Shown here piece by piece: positions 51,569-61,757 of a stretch of DNA of 64,000 nucleotides; position 1 is the first letter of the stretch; every line of letters starts with the position of its first letter. The stretch is from Bradyrhizobium nanningense (GTDB taxonomy: Bacteria > Pseudomonadota > Alphaproteobacteria > Rhizobiales > Xanthobacteraceae), in contig NZ_LBJC01000031.1 of the NCBI RefSeq assembly GCF_004114535.1, positions 203,851 to 267,850 on the forward strand, read 5' to 3'. The position numbers were made by a program, and so were the translations under genes. The notes under the pieces are model-generated. The model was not told where the DNA came from and did not search any database. It worked only from the letters and a program-made list of their open reading frames with translations.

Positions 51569-52963
51569 ATGGGACCGCAGGTCAGCGCGAGCATTTTGGC
51601 CGATCGCCTCACCGGCATGATCGGCCCGCGCGCGAGCGTTGCGCGCGGCGTGCTCGATCAGCATGGGCAGAGCGAGTCGCACTACCGGAGCCTGCCGCCC
51701 GACATCGTCGTCTTTCCTGAAACCACACAGGAGGTCGTCGAGATCGTCAAGCTGTGCGCGGGAGCGGGCATGCCGATCGTGCCGTTCGGCGTCGGCACCT
51801 CGCTCGAAGGCAATGCCGCTGCCGTCGCGGGCGGCGTCTGCTTCGACTTCGCGCGGATGAACAAGGTGCTGGCCGTGCACGACAGCGATATGGATGTCGT
51901 GGTGCAGCCCGGCATCACCCGCAAGCGGCTCAATGCGGAGCTGCGTAACACCGGGCTGTTCTTCCCGATCGATCCTGGCGCCGACGCCTCGATCGGCGGT
52001 ATGACCTCGACGCGCGCCTCCGGCACCATGGCCGTGCGCTATGGCACCATGAAGGACAACGTCATGGCGCTCGAGGTGGTGCTGGCGGACGGCCGCGTGA
52101 TCCGCACCGCCAGGCGTGCGCGAAAATCGGCAGCGGGCTATGACCTGACCCGCATGTTCGTCGGCGCGGAAGGCACGCTCGGCGTCATCACCGAGATCAC
52201 GCTGAAGGTGCATCCCGTACCACAGGCGATCTCGGCTGCAATCTGCAGCTTCGACACGCTGCATGACGCCGTCGACACCGCGATCTCGGTGATTCAGTCC
52301 GCGATCCCGGTGGCCCGCATCGAGCTGCTCGACGATGTCATGATGGGCGGCATCAACGCCTACGCCAAGCTCGGCTATCGCGAGACCGCTACCCTGTTCT
52401 TCGAATTCCACGGTACCGAGGCGTCAGTCGCCGAGCAGGCGGAGGCCGCGCAGGCGATCGCCGCCGATCATGGCGGTCATGGCTTCGCCTGGGCCAAAGC
52501 ACCGGAGGACCGCAGCCGGCTCTGGCACGCCCGCGACAACACGCTTTATGCCGGTTTGGGCCTGCGGCCCGGCGCGCGCGCGGTGATCACCGATGTCTGC
52601 GTGCCGATCTCGCGGCTGGCGGAATGCCTGACCGAGACGCGGCGGGACGCAGACGAGCACGGCTTCACCGCGCCGATCGTCGGCCATGTCGGCGACGGCA
52701 ATTTTCACATGTTGATCCTGATCGACCCGGCCAAACCGGACGAGGCCGAAGGCGCCAAGGCGCTACAGGCCCGCATGGTCGCCCGCGCCATCGCAATGGA
52801 CGGCACCTGCACCGGCGAGCACGGTATCGGGCTCGGCAAGATCGACTATCTCACCGATGAACTCGGCGAGGCCGTCGATGTGATGCGATCGATCAAGACT
52901 GCGCTCGATCCGAATGGCCTGATGAATCCTGGAAAGATCTTTGCGAGCGGGGCCAAAGCATGA
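51569..52963 (+). CDS. FAD-binding oxidase (D-lactate/glycolate oxidase GlcD type)
   Basis: A 464-aa flavoprotein of the VAO fold. The FAD domain has IVPFGVGTSLEGNA and DPGADASIGGMTSTRASG, then VGAEGTLGVITEITLKV. The C-terminal FAD-oxidase domain has VGHVGDGNFHMLILID and CTGEHGIGLGK. It would oxidise a 2-hydroxyacid and pass electrons to cytochrome c or quinone. Its stop overlaps the start of the ABC ATPase gene by 4 nt, so it is firmly part of the operon. Confidence 0.88.
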   Translation: MGPQVSASILADRLTGMIGPRASVARGVLDQHGQSESHYRSLPPDIVVFPETTQEVVEIVKLCAGAGMPIVPFGVGTSLEGNAAAVAGGVCFDFARMNKVLAVHDSDMDVVVQPGITRKRLNAELRNTGLFFPIDPGADASIGGMTSTRASGTMAVRYGTMKDNVMALEVVLADGRVIRTARRARKSAAGYDLTRMFVGAEGTLGVITEITLKVHPVPQAISAAICSFDTLHDAVDTAISVIQSAIPVARIELLDDVMMGGINAYAKLGYRETATLFFEFHGTEASVAEQAEAAQAIAADHGGHGFAWAKAPEDRSRLWHARDNTLYAGLGLRPGARAVITDVCVPISRLAECLTETRRDADEHGFTAPIVGHVGDGNFHMLILIDPAKPDEAEGAKALQARMVARAIAMDGTCTGEHGIGLGKIDYLTDELGEAVDVMRSIKTALDPNGLMNPGKIFASGAKA

Positions 52964-54483
52964 GCGACGCGCTCCCGATCGAGGTCACCTCGCCCATGCC
53001 GCTGCTGGAGCTTCGCGGCATCCGCAAGGAATTCCCCGGCGTCAAGGCGCTGGATGACGTGTCCTTTGCCGTCTACCCCGGCGAAGTGCACATGCTGCTC
53101 GGCGAGAACGGCGCCGGCAAGTCGAGCCTGATGAAGGTGCTGTGCGGCGCCTATCGCGCTGACGCCGGTGAGTTTTTCTACAAGGGCGAGAACGTCGCGA
53201 TCTCATCGACCGCGGATGCGCAGAAGCTCGGCATTGCCGTGATCTTCCAGGAATTCTCGCTGGTCCCCTATCTCGACATCGCCCAGAACATCTTCCTTGG
53301 ACGTGAGCCGGGGGGACGCGTCCCCGGCACCATCGACCGCCGCAAGATCCTGGCCGATGCCAAGCGCGTGCTCGATACGATCGGTTTCGACATCGATCCC
53401 TCCACCATCGTCGACAAGCTCGGTGTGGCGCAGCAGCAGATGGTCGAGATCGCGAAAGCGATCAGCCAGGACGCCCGCATTCTCGTCATGGACGAGCCGA
53501 CCGCGGCACTGTCCGACCGCGAGACCGAGCTGCTGTTCGCTTTGATCGCGCGACTAAAGGCCGACGGCGTCGCCATCGTCTATATCTCGCATCGCATGGC
53601 CGAGGTGTTCGCCATCGGAGATCGCATCACTGTGCTGCGTGACGGCCGCCGCATCGACGGCGTCAGGCCCGCCGACGTCACGCCGGACCAGCTCGTCCGC
53701 ATGATGGTCGGCCGCAACGTCGACATGACCTATCCGCGCCACTTTGCCGACAAGCCGGGCGAGGTACTGCTGGAGGTCAAGGGCCTGACCGCGCCGACCG
53801 GCATCTCCGACATCAACATCGAGGTTCGCCGGGGCGAGATCGTCGGCCTGTGCGGCCTGGTCGGCTCCGGCCGCAGCGAGGTCGCGCGCGCCATCTTCGG
53901 CGCCGATCCCGTGACGTCAGGCGAGATCATCTTCGACGGCAAGACGATCTCGGGCGAGCCGGACCTCGCTGCCCGCCGCGGCATCGCGCTGATCCCGGAG
54001 AGCCGCAAGAGCGAGGGTCTCGCGCTGCTGCGGACGGTCAGCGACAATTTGGTGGTCTCGACGCTGAGGAAACTCTTTCCGAGCGGCCTGTTCGACCAAC
54101 GCTCGGCCCAGCGCACCGCCGATGGCCTGATCCGGCAACTGCGCATTGCGACACCAAGCCCGCGCCAGACCGTCGGCCTGCTCTCCGGCGGCAACCAGCA
54201 GAAGGTCGTGATCGGAAAATGGCTGGCGGCCGGCTCAAAACTCTTCATCTTCGACGAGCCGACGCGCGGCATCGACATCGGCGCCAAGTCCGAGATTTTT
54301 GCGCTGATCGACCGCCTCGTCGCCGAAGGCGCGGCCGCGCTGATGATCTCGTCCGAGCAGATCGAGATCTGCCACGTTTGCGACCGCGCCTATGTGATGC
54401 GCGAGGGTCGCATCGCCGGGCATCTGACGCGAAACGAACTGACCGAGGAAAACATCGTGCGACTGGGGATGCATCATGCGTGA
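52960..54483 (+). CDS. Ribose-type ABC importer ATPase (second cassette)
   Basis: A 507-aa tandem ATPase. The first half has LLGENGAGKSSLMKVLCGAY, LGVAQQQMVEIAKAI and ILVMDEPTAALSDRE. The second half has CGLVGSGRSEVARAIFG, LLSGGNQQKVVIGKWL and IFDEPTRGIDIG. It overlaps both neighbours (4 nt before, 8 nt after). It is homologous to, but clearly diverged from, the ATPase at 42762-44285. Confidence 0.93.
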   Translation: MSDALPIEVTSPMPLLELRGIRKEFPGVKALDDVSFAVYPGEVHMLLGENGAGKSSLMKVLCGAYRADAGEFFYKGENVAISSTADAQKLGIAVIFQEFSLVPYLDIAQNIFLGREPGGRVPGTIDRRKILADAKRVLDTIGFDIDPSTIVDKLGVAQQQMVEIAKAISQDARILVMDEPTAALSDRETELLFALIARLKADGVAIVYISHRMAEVFAIGDRITVLRDGRRIDGVRPADVTPDQLVRMMVGRNVDMTYPRHFADKPGEVLLEVKGLTAPTGISDINIEVRRGEIVGLCGLVGSGRSEVARAIFGADPVTSGEIIFDGKTISGEPDLAARRGIALIPESRKSEGLALLRTVSDNLVVSTLRKLFPSGLFDQRSAQRTADGLIRQLRIATPSPRQTVGLLSGGNQQKVVIGKWLAAGSKLFIFDEPTRGIDIGAKSEIFALIDRLVAEGAAALMISSEQIEICHVCDRAYVMREGRIAGHLTRNELTEENIVRLGMHHA

Positions 54484-55426
54484 GGCCGCGGTCGCTTCAG
54501 AACCCCATCCGCTGCAACGCATTCCCGGCGTTGCCATCGTGCTGGTGCTGCTCATCGCCCTGTTCGGCGCGATCGCGCCCGGCTTCCTGTCGGTCGCCAA
54601 CCTCTCCAACGTGCTGGTGCAGTCGACCATCCTGACCATGCTCGCCCTGCCGATGACCTTGATCATCATGACCGAAGGGCTGGACCTGTCGATGGGCGCG
54701 GTGCTGACGCTGACCTCGCTTTGCGTCGCCATCGTCTCGCTTGCGACCAAGTCGATGCTGCTGGGCCTGGGCGCCGGCCTCTTGGTCGGTGCGGCCTTTG
54801 GCACGGTCAACGGCTGGCTGGTCGCGATCCTGGGCATTCCGCCGTTCGTCGCGACGTTGGGCACGCTCGGCATGGCGCAAGGCCTGTCGCTGATCGTCAG
54901 CGACGGCCAGAGCGTGGTCGGCATCCCTCACAGCGTGCGCGACATCTATTCGGCGACGCTGCTTGGCATACCCGTGCCGATCGTGATGGCGCTGGTCACC
55001 TACGCAGCGTTCCACGGCCTGCTCTATCACACCCGCTTCGGCACCTACATTTTCGCGCTCGGCGGCAACCGCGAAGCCTTGCGCTATGCCGGTCTGTCGC
55101 CGAGCAGGCTGCTGATCGCGGTCTACGCGATCGGCGGCGCCATGGCGGGCATCGCTGGCCTGTTGATGACGGCGCGGATGAATTCCGGGCACCCCACCGC
55201 CGGCCTCGGCCTGGAATTCGATGCCATCGCCGCCGTCGCCGTCGGCGGCACCTCGTTCGAGCGCGGCAATGGCTGGCTGCTCGGCACCCTGCTCGGGGTC
55301 CTTTCCGTCGGCGTACTCCGCAACGGGCTCAACCTGATCTCGCTGCCGTCCTCGGTGCAGGTCGCCAGCGTCGGCGTGCTCGTCATCGTCGCGCTGTTCC
55401 TCGATGGTCTCAGGAGCCGCGCATGA
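54476..55426 (+). CDS. Ribose-type ABC importer permease 1 (second cassette)
   Basis: A 316-aa RbsC-type permease with about 8-9 TM helices. The family segment is ALPMTLIIMTEGLDLSMGAV, and the coupling loop is FALGGNREALRYAGL. This cassette has two different permease genes, so a heterodimeric channel is likely. It ends with ATGA shared with permease 2. Confidence 0.92.
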   Translation: MREAAVASEPHPLQRIPGVAIVLVLLIALFGAIAPGFLSVANLSNVLVQSTILTMLALPMTLIIMTEGLDLSMGAVLTLTSLCVAIVSLATKSMLLGLGAGLLVGAAFGTVNGWLVAILGIPPFVATLGTLGMAQGLSLIVSDGQSVVGIPHSVRDIYSATLLGIPVPIVMALVTYAAFHGLLYHTRFGTYIFALGGNREALRYAGLSPSRLLIAVYAIGGAMAGIAGLLMTARMNSGHPTAGLGLEFDAIAAVAVGGTSFERGNGWLLGTLLGVLSVGVLRNGLNLISLPSSVQVASVGVLVIVALFLDGLRSRA

Positions 55427-56400
55427 CCGACATCACCAAAGAGGCGATCATGCCGCCCCGCTCCTTCCTGTCGCAGGACGCGATCCAGGTGTTCTACCGC
55501 CTGCTCGCTGCACTCCTGATCTGCGCGGTGCTTGCCGTGCTCAGCGATTCCTTCCTGAGCCTCGGCAACATCCTCAATGTGCTCCGCCAGGCCAGCCTGA
55601 CCTTCTTCATCGCCTCCGGCCTGACGCTGGTGGTGCTGACCGCGGGCCTTGATCTGTCCGTCGGTGCCAATGTCGCGCTGTCCGCCTGCATCGCCGGCAC
55701 CGTGATCCACAAGACCGGCTCGCCGGCGCTCGGCATCCTCACCGGGCTCGCCTGCGGCGGGCTCGTTGGCCTCCTCAACGGCATCATGGTCACGGCGCTG
55801 CGCATCCCCTCCTTCATCGCCACCTATGGCATGCTCTGGGTGCTGAACGGCCTGACCTATTGGTACATGGCGGGCGAGACGCTGCACGGCTTTCCGGCAG
55901 GCTTCCGCCAGATCGGCAGCGGCTATCTGTTCGGCCTGCCGATTCCGGTCTATCTGCTGCTGGTGTTTCTCGGAATCGGGACGCTGTTCGCGCAGCGCAC
56001 GATCTGGGGCCAGGAGATCTATGCGATCGGGGCCAATCCGGTCGCGGCGCGCCTCTCGGGCATTCCGGTGGCGCGGCGCCTGCTACTGGTCTACGCCGTC
56101 TCCGGCATCATGGCCGGCCTCGCCTCGATCATCTTCCTGTCGCGGCTCAATTCAGCCGAAGCCGACATCGGCGAAAGCCTGACCCTGCCCGCGATCGCGG
56201 CGGTGCTGATCGGCGGCACCTCGCTGTTCGGCGGCGTCGGCACCGTGTTCGGCACCTTCATCGGCGCGCTGATCCTGACCCTGGTGCTGAACGGCATGAA
56301 CCTGCTCTCGGTCAGCGCCAATTGGCAGCCGCTCGTCACCGGCATCATCGTCATTCTCGCGGTCTGGCTCGACATGAAGACGCGCCGGCGCACGCAATGA
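55423..56400 (+). CDS. Ribose-type ABC importer permease 2 (second cassette)
   Basis: A 325-aa RbsC-type permease. It has SGLTLVVLTAGLDLSVGANV, YAIGANPVAARLSGIPVA and LIGGTSLFGGVGTVFG. The start at 55423 overlaps permease 1 by 4 nt; in-frame codons further upstream lie inside permease 1 and are rejected. It is distinct from permease 1 in sequence. Confidence 0.92.
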   Translation: MTDITKEAIMPPRSFLSQDAIQVFYRLLAALLICAVLAVLSDSFLSLGNILNVLRQASLTFFIASGLTLVVLTAGLDLSVGANVALSACIAGTVIHKTGSPALGILTGLACGGLVGLLNGIMVTALRIPSFIATYGMLWVLNGLTYWYMAGETLHGFPAGFRQIGSGYLFGLPIPVYLLLVFLGIGTLFAQRTIWGQEIYAIGANPVAARLSGIPVARRLLLVYAVSGIMAGLASIIFLSRLNSAEADIGESLTLPAIAAVLIGGTSLFGGVGTVFGTFIGALILTLVLNGMNLLSVSANWQPLVTGIIVILAVWLDMKTRRRTQ

Positions 56401-56443
56401 GTTTCTAAGCGTTCCAACAAGCAAAACGAGGGATGGAGGCAAT

Positions 56444-57418
56444 ATGAAACAGAAACTGGGTTACCTTGCGCTGCCGCTGCTGATGGCGGCTGCGCTCACC
56501 AGCGAGGTGCGCGCCGACGGCGAGACCATCGCCGTCTTCACCAAAAACCAGACCAACCCGTTCTTCCAGACGGTGCGGGTCGGCGCCGACAACATGGCGA
56601 AGGCGCTGAACGCGAAGACGCTGCAATACATCCCGACCAAGCCGGATTCGATCCCCGAGCAGCTCAGCCAGATCGAGGACGTCGTGGTGAAGAAGCCGAG
56701 CGCGATCGTGTTCACGCCGGTCGATTACAAGGCGATGGTGCCGGGCGTCGAGAAGATCAACGAGGCCAAGATTCCCGTCGTCAACATCACCGACCGTTCC
56801 GCCGGCGGAAAATTCCTGTCCTTCGTCGGCGCCGACGATTACAGCCTTGGCTTGGAGACCGCGCGCTTTCTGCTCAAGACGCTCGGCGGCAAGGGCAACA
56901 TCGTCATCATCGAGGGCGTCAAGGGATCACTGACCAATGTCGACCGCGTCCGCGGCTTCAACGACGCGCTGAAGGAGGCGCCCGGCGCCAAGCTCTTGGC
57001 CTCGCAACCGGGCAATTACCAGCGGCTGCAGGCGCTCCAGGTCATGGAGAACCTGATGCAGTCGAATTCGCAGATCGACGGCGTGCTTGCCGCCAACGAC
57101 GCCATGGCCGTCGGCGCGATCGAGGCGCTCGACGGCGCCAACCGCAAGGCGCAGGTGATCGGCATCAACGGCACCAAGGAGGCGATCGACGCGATCAAGT
57201 CCGGCAAGCTGCTCGCGAGCGGCGACTACAACGGATTTGCGCAAGGCTGCCTCGGCACCATGATGACGATCCGCGCTTTGCGCAATCAGCCGGTCATCGC
57301 CGAGATCGTGCTGAAGCCGACCGTGATCACCAAGGACAATTACCAGCCGTTCGACGTGCCGCTGGAGCAGCGCACCTGCCCGACCTTCGAGGACGCCAGC
57401 AAGCTCGGGGCCAAGTAA
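56444..57418 (+). CDS. Ribose-type ABC importer substrate-binding protein (second cassette)
   Basis: A 324-aa RbsB-type periplasmic protein. It has a signal peptide cleaved near SEVRADGET, then IAVFTKNQTNPFFQTVRVGA, VVNITDRSAGGKFLSFVGAD, VDRVRGFNDALKEAPGAKLL and DGVLAANDAMAVGAIEAL. GGAGG is 4 nt before the ATG. Importers of this class carry sugars, but also autoinducer-2, purine-like and aromatic-linked ligands. Linkage to ring-cleavage enzymes suggests the ligand is the growth substrate of this operon. Confidence 0.92.
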   Translation: MKQKLGYLALPLLMAAALTSEVRADGETIAVFTKNQTNPFFQTVRVGADNMAKALNAKTLQYIPTKPDSIPEQLSQIEDVVVKKPSAIVFTPVDYKAMVPGVEKINEAKIPVVNITDRSAGGKFLSFVGADDYSLGLETARFLLKTLGGKGNIVIIEGVKGSLTNVDRVRGFNDALKEAPGAKLLASQPGNYQRLQALQVMENLMQSNSQIDGVLAANDAMAVGAIEALDGANRKAQVIGINGTKEAIDAIKSGKLLASGDYNGFAQGCLGTMMTIRALRNQPVIAEIVLKPTVITKDNYQPFDVPLEQRTCPTFEDASKLGAK

Positions 57419-57489
57419 GCTCATCCATCACATCCGGGCGGTCGCTTCGGCGGCCGTCCCAAGAACCAAGGTCAAGAAACGGAGACCCC

Positions 57490-57777
57490 ATGCTGTTCGC
57501 CATTCACGCCGTCGACCGCGCCGGCGCGCTGCCGACCCGGCTCGCCAATTACGATGCGCACAAGGCGTTTCTGAGCGATACCTCGCGCTTCGGCGTCAAG
57601 ATCGTAATGTCGGGGCCGCTCGTCTCCGACGACAGCCAGACGATGATGGGCAGCCTGTTCCTGGTCGAGGCGCCCGGCCGCGCCGAGGTCGAGACCTTCA
57701 ATCGCGCCGATCCGTTTGCCGCCGCCGGCATCTGGGAAAAGGTCACGATCACGGGCTTCCTGCGCCGGCAGGGTTGA
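57490..57777 (+). CDS. YciI-family protein
   Basis: A 95-aa protein with the YciI pattern: MLFAIHAVDRAGALPTRL at the start, GPLVSDDSQTMMGSLFLVEA in the middle and FNRADPFAAAGIWEKVTI at the end. The fold is a ferredoxin-like barrel related to muconolactone isomerase. The conserved His/Asp pair (AIHAVD) suggests possible catalysis. It is the last gene of the operon. Function unknown, but the relation to muconolactone isomerase is suggestive beside an intradiol pathway. Confidence 0.82.
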   Translation: MLFAIHAVDRAGALPTRLANYDAHKAFLSDTSRFGVKIVMSGPLVSDDSQTMMGSLFLVEAPGRAEVETFNRADPFAAAGIWEKVTITGFLRRQG

Positions 57778-57799
57778 GATCAGCCCCATCAAAAGCGCG

Positions 57800-57836
57800 A
57801 AAACAACCCCATGCACAGTAGAACCGGGCTTGTTTT
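57800..57836. terminator. Possible bidirectional terminator between convergent operons
   Basis: AAAACAA (57800-57806) and TTGTTTT (57830-57836) are complementary, with a further CCC/GGG inside after one mismatch. Both strands end in a T-rich run. It lies in the 91-nt convergent gap. Confidence 0.4.
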
Positions 57837-57868
57837 TGCTGACGAATTTCCAACGCGAATTTCACCCT

Positions 57869-58857
57869 CTAGCTGCTCGTCGTCGCCGCGCCCTCTTCGA
57901 GATGACAGGCCACCCACTGCTCAGGACCGGCCGCGCGAAGCACCGGCTCTTCGACCCGGCAGCGGTCGAAGACGAACGGGCAGCGGGTATGGAAGCGACA
58001 TCCCTTCGGCGGATTGATCGGGCTCGGCACGTCGCCCTTGAGGATGATGGGATTGCGCTGGGCGCCAGGTTCGGGCAGCGGCACCGCGGACAGCAGCGCT
58101 TTGGTATAGGGATGTCTGGGCGCGGCAAAGATCTCGCGGCGCGGCGCCACCTCCACGATCTTGCCGAGATACATCACCGCGACGCGGTGGGTCATGTGCT
58201 CGACGATGGCGAGGTCGTGGCTGATGAACAAGAGCGCGAGGCCGAACTCGCTCTGGAGATCCTGCAAGAGATTGACGATCTGCGCCTTGACCGAAACGTC
58301 GAGCGCGGAGACCGCCTCGTCGCATACGATCAGCTCGGGATCGGCCGCCAGCGCCCGCGCGATGCCAACGCGCTGACGCTGGCCGCCGGAGAATTCGTGC
58401 GGCCTGCGGTTCAACGCCTCGCGCGGCAGTCGCACGGTGTCCATCAGCGCCGTGAGGCGAACTTCGAGATCCTCGGCGGATTTGGCGAGGCCGAAATTGC
58501 GGATCGGCTCGGCCAGAATGTCGCGCACCCGCATGCGGGGATTGAGGCTGGAGAATGGATCCTGGAACACGACCTGCACGCGCCGGCGCATCTGGCGCAT
58601 CGTGCTTGGTGCAGCATCGTCAATACGCTGGCCGTCGAGGATCACCTGTCCGGCGGTGATGTCGAACAGCCGCAGGATGGCGCGACCGACCGTCGACTTG
58701 CCGCAACCGGACTCGCCGACCAGCGACAGCGTCTCGCCGCGCGCGATCTCGAAGGAGACGCCGTCGACCGCATAGACGAACTCGGACTTGCGGCTGAACA
58801 GGCCGGCCTTGACCGGAAAATGCTTCTTGAGATCGTTGACCTGGAGTAGCGGAGGGC

Positions 58858-58861
<4 letters not shown>
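57869..58861 (-). CDS. Peptide-type ABC importer ATPase (DppF/OppF-like)
   Basis: A 330-aa ATPase with Walker A LVGESGCGKSTVGRAIL, signature FSGGQRQRVGIARAL and Walker B LIVCDEAVSALDV. The C-terminal oligopeptide-transporter extension includes cysteines (GCRFHTRCPF) that bind an Fe-S cluster in some relatives. The start at 58861 overlaps the DppD-like gene by 4 nt; the in-frame start at 58948 is inside that gene. Confidence 0.92.
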
Positions 58862-59847
<986 letters not shown>

Positions 59848-59878
59848 CGCGATCAGCCTCGATCCATCACAGGCAACA

Positions 59879-60802
59879 TCACAGGCTCTTGGCCATGCGC
59901 GGGTCGAGCGCGTCGCGAAGGCCGTCGCCGAGCAGGTTCACCGCGAGCACGGTGATGGACAGGAAGGCCGCCGGAAAGAACACGATGTAGGGCTTGACCT
60001 GCCACAGCGCGCGGCCCTCGGCCATGATGTTGCCCCAGGATGGAATGGTCGGCGGCGTGCCGGCGCCGATGAAGGACAGGATCGCCTCGGTGATCATGGC
60101 GCTGGCGCAGATATAGGTCGCCTGCACCAGCATCGGCGCAACCGTGTTCGGCAGGATGTGGCGCAAAATGATCATGGGCGTGCGCGTGCCGCAGGCCACG
60201 GCGGCATCCACATAGGCCTGCTCGCGCAAGGACAGCACGACGCTGCGAACGAGACGCGAGACGCGTGGGATCTCGGCGACAGTGATCGCGAGGATGACGT
60301 TCCCGACACTGCCGCGCGTCAGCGCCATCAGCGCGATCGCGAGCAGGATCGGCGGGATCGACATCAGACCGTCCATGAAGCGCATCAGGATGCCGTCGGC
60401 CCAGCGGATGAAGCCGGAGACCATGCCGATGGCAAGCCCCGCAGCGGATGCGAAGATCGCGACCGATAGCCCGACCGTGAGCGAAACCCGCGCACCGAAC
60501 AGCACGCGCGAATAGATATCGCGGCCGAGCACGTCGGTGCCGAACCAGAAATCAGCCGACGGCGCCCGCGTGCGTTTGGCTGGCGCGAGCGCGGTCGGAT
60601 CGACCGTCCCGAGATATGGCGCAAAAATCGCGATCAGGACCAGCGTCAGCAGCAGTGCGGCGCCGATCGCGACGGTGGGATGGCCGCGGAGGAGGCCGAC
60701 GAAGCCGCGTCGGATCCTGACCGGCCGGAGAATCTCCGGCAATTGCGGCGCGAGGACGAGGCCGGTGGGAAGCGATTGCGGATCGACGGTCGTGTCGGTC
60801 AA
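59879..60802 (-). CDS. Peptide-type ABC importer permease (DppC-like)
   Basis: A 307-aa permease. A long N-terminal cytoplasmic part precedes the first TM helix. The OppC-type periplasmic segment has FWFGTDVLGRDIYSRVLFGA, and the coupling loop is VVLSLREQAYVDAAVACGTR. It overlaps the DppB-like gene by 4 nt. Confidence 0.93.
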   Translation of the reverse strand: MTDTTVDPQSLPTGLVLAPQLPEILRPVRIRRGFVGLLRGHPTVAIGAALLLTLVLIAIFAPYLGTVDPTALAPAKRTRAPSADFWFGTDVLGRDIYSRVLFGARVSLTVGLSVAIFASAAGLAIGMVSGFIRWADGILMRFMDGLMSIPPILLAIALMALTRGSVGNVILAITVAEIPRVSRLVRSVVLSLREQAYVDAAVACGTRTPMIILRHILPNTVAPMLVQATYICASAMITEAILSFIGAGTPPTIPSWGNIMAEGRALWQVKPYIVFFPAAFLSITVLAVNLLGDGLRDALDPRMAKSL

Positions 60803-61740
60803 TAGCGGATCCTCGGGTCAACGAGCGTGTAGATGACGTCGATCATCAGATTGACGAGGACGTAGACGAAGCTGAACAGCAGCACGATGCCCTGGATGAC
60901 GGGATAGTCGCGCCGCAGGATCGCGTCGATCGTGAGCCGGCCGAGGCCGGGAATCGCGAACACGCTCTCCGTCACGACCGCACCGCCGATCAGGAGCGCG
61001 ATGCCGATTCCGATCACCGTCACGATCGGCACCGCCGCGTTCTTGAGCGCGTGAATGAACAGGATGCCGCCCTGCCCGAGGCCCTTGGCCTTGGCGGTGC
61101 GGATATAGTCCTGCTGCAACACTTCGAGCATGGCGGCGCGGGTGATGCGTGCGACCAGCGCGATGTAGACACAACCGAGCGCGATTGCCGGCAGAATCAG
61201 GTTCTCGAGCCACGGCCAGAAGCCTGAGCTGAGCGGCGTGTAGCCTTGCACCGGAAGCCATTCGAGCTCGAGCGCGAAGATGTAGGCGAGCATATAGCCG
61301 ACCACGAAGACAGGCAGCGAGAAGCCGAACACGGCAAAGCCCATGATGACGCGGTCGATCAGGCTGCCCGCTTTCCACGCCGCCACGACGCCGAGCGGCA
61401 CCGCCACCGCGATCGTGAGCAGCAGCGTGACGATCATCAGCGACAGCGTCGGTCCGAGGCGCTGTCCGATCATCGCCGACACCGGCAGGTTGGTGAAGAT
61501 CGAGGTGCCGAGATCGCCGTGCAGGATGCGCCAGACCCAGCCACCGAACTGGATCAGGAAGGGTCGGTCGAGACCGAGGCTCTGGCGGATGCGCTCCACA
61601 TCCTCCGGACTCGCCTGGTCGCCAGCGATCACCACGGCAGGATCACCCGGCGCGATGTAGAGCAGGCTGAACACGAACAGCGCGACGATAGCCATGACCG
61701 GAAGGGTCGCGACGATGCGACGGAGGATGAAGGAGAGCAT
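60799..61740 (-). CDS. Peptide-type ABC importer permease (DppB-like)
   Basis: A 313-aa permease with the DppB start FILRRIVATLPVMAIVALFV. The periplasmic segment is AGDQASPEDVERIRQSLGLD, and the coupling loop contains RAAMLEVLQQDYIRTAKAKG. It is 17 nt downstream of the binding-protein gene. Confidence 0.93.
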   Translation of the reverse strand: MLSFILRRIVATLPVMAIVALFVFSLLYIAPGDPAVVIAGDQASPEDVERIRQSLGLDRPFLIQFGGWVWRILHGDLGTSIFTNLPVSAMIGQRLGPTLSLMIVTLLLTIAVAVPLGVVAAWKAGSLIDRVIMGFAVFGFSLPVFVVGYMLAYIFALELEWLPVQGYTPLSSGFWPWLENLILPAIALGCVYIALVARITRAAMLEVLQQDYIRTAKAKGLGQGGILFIHALKNAAVPIVTVIGIGIALLIGGAVVTESVFAIPGLGRLTIDAILRRDYPVIQGIVLLFSFVYVLVNLMIDVIYTLVDPRIRY

Positions 61741-61757
61741 CTGGCCTCAGCGCGCGA

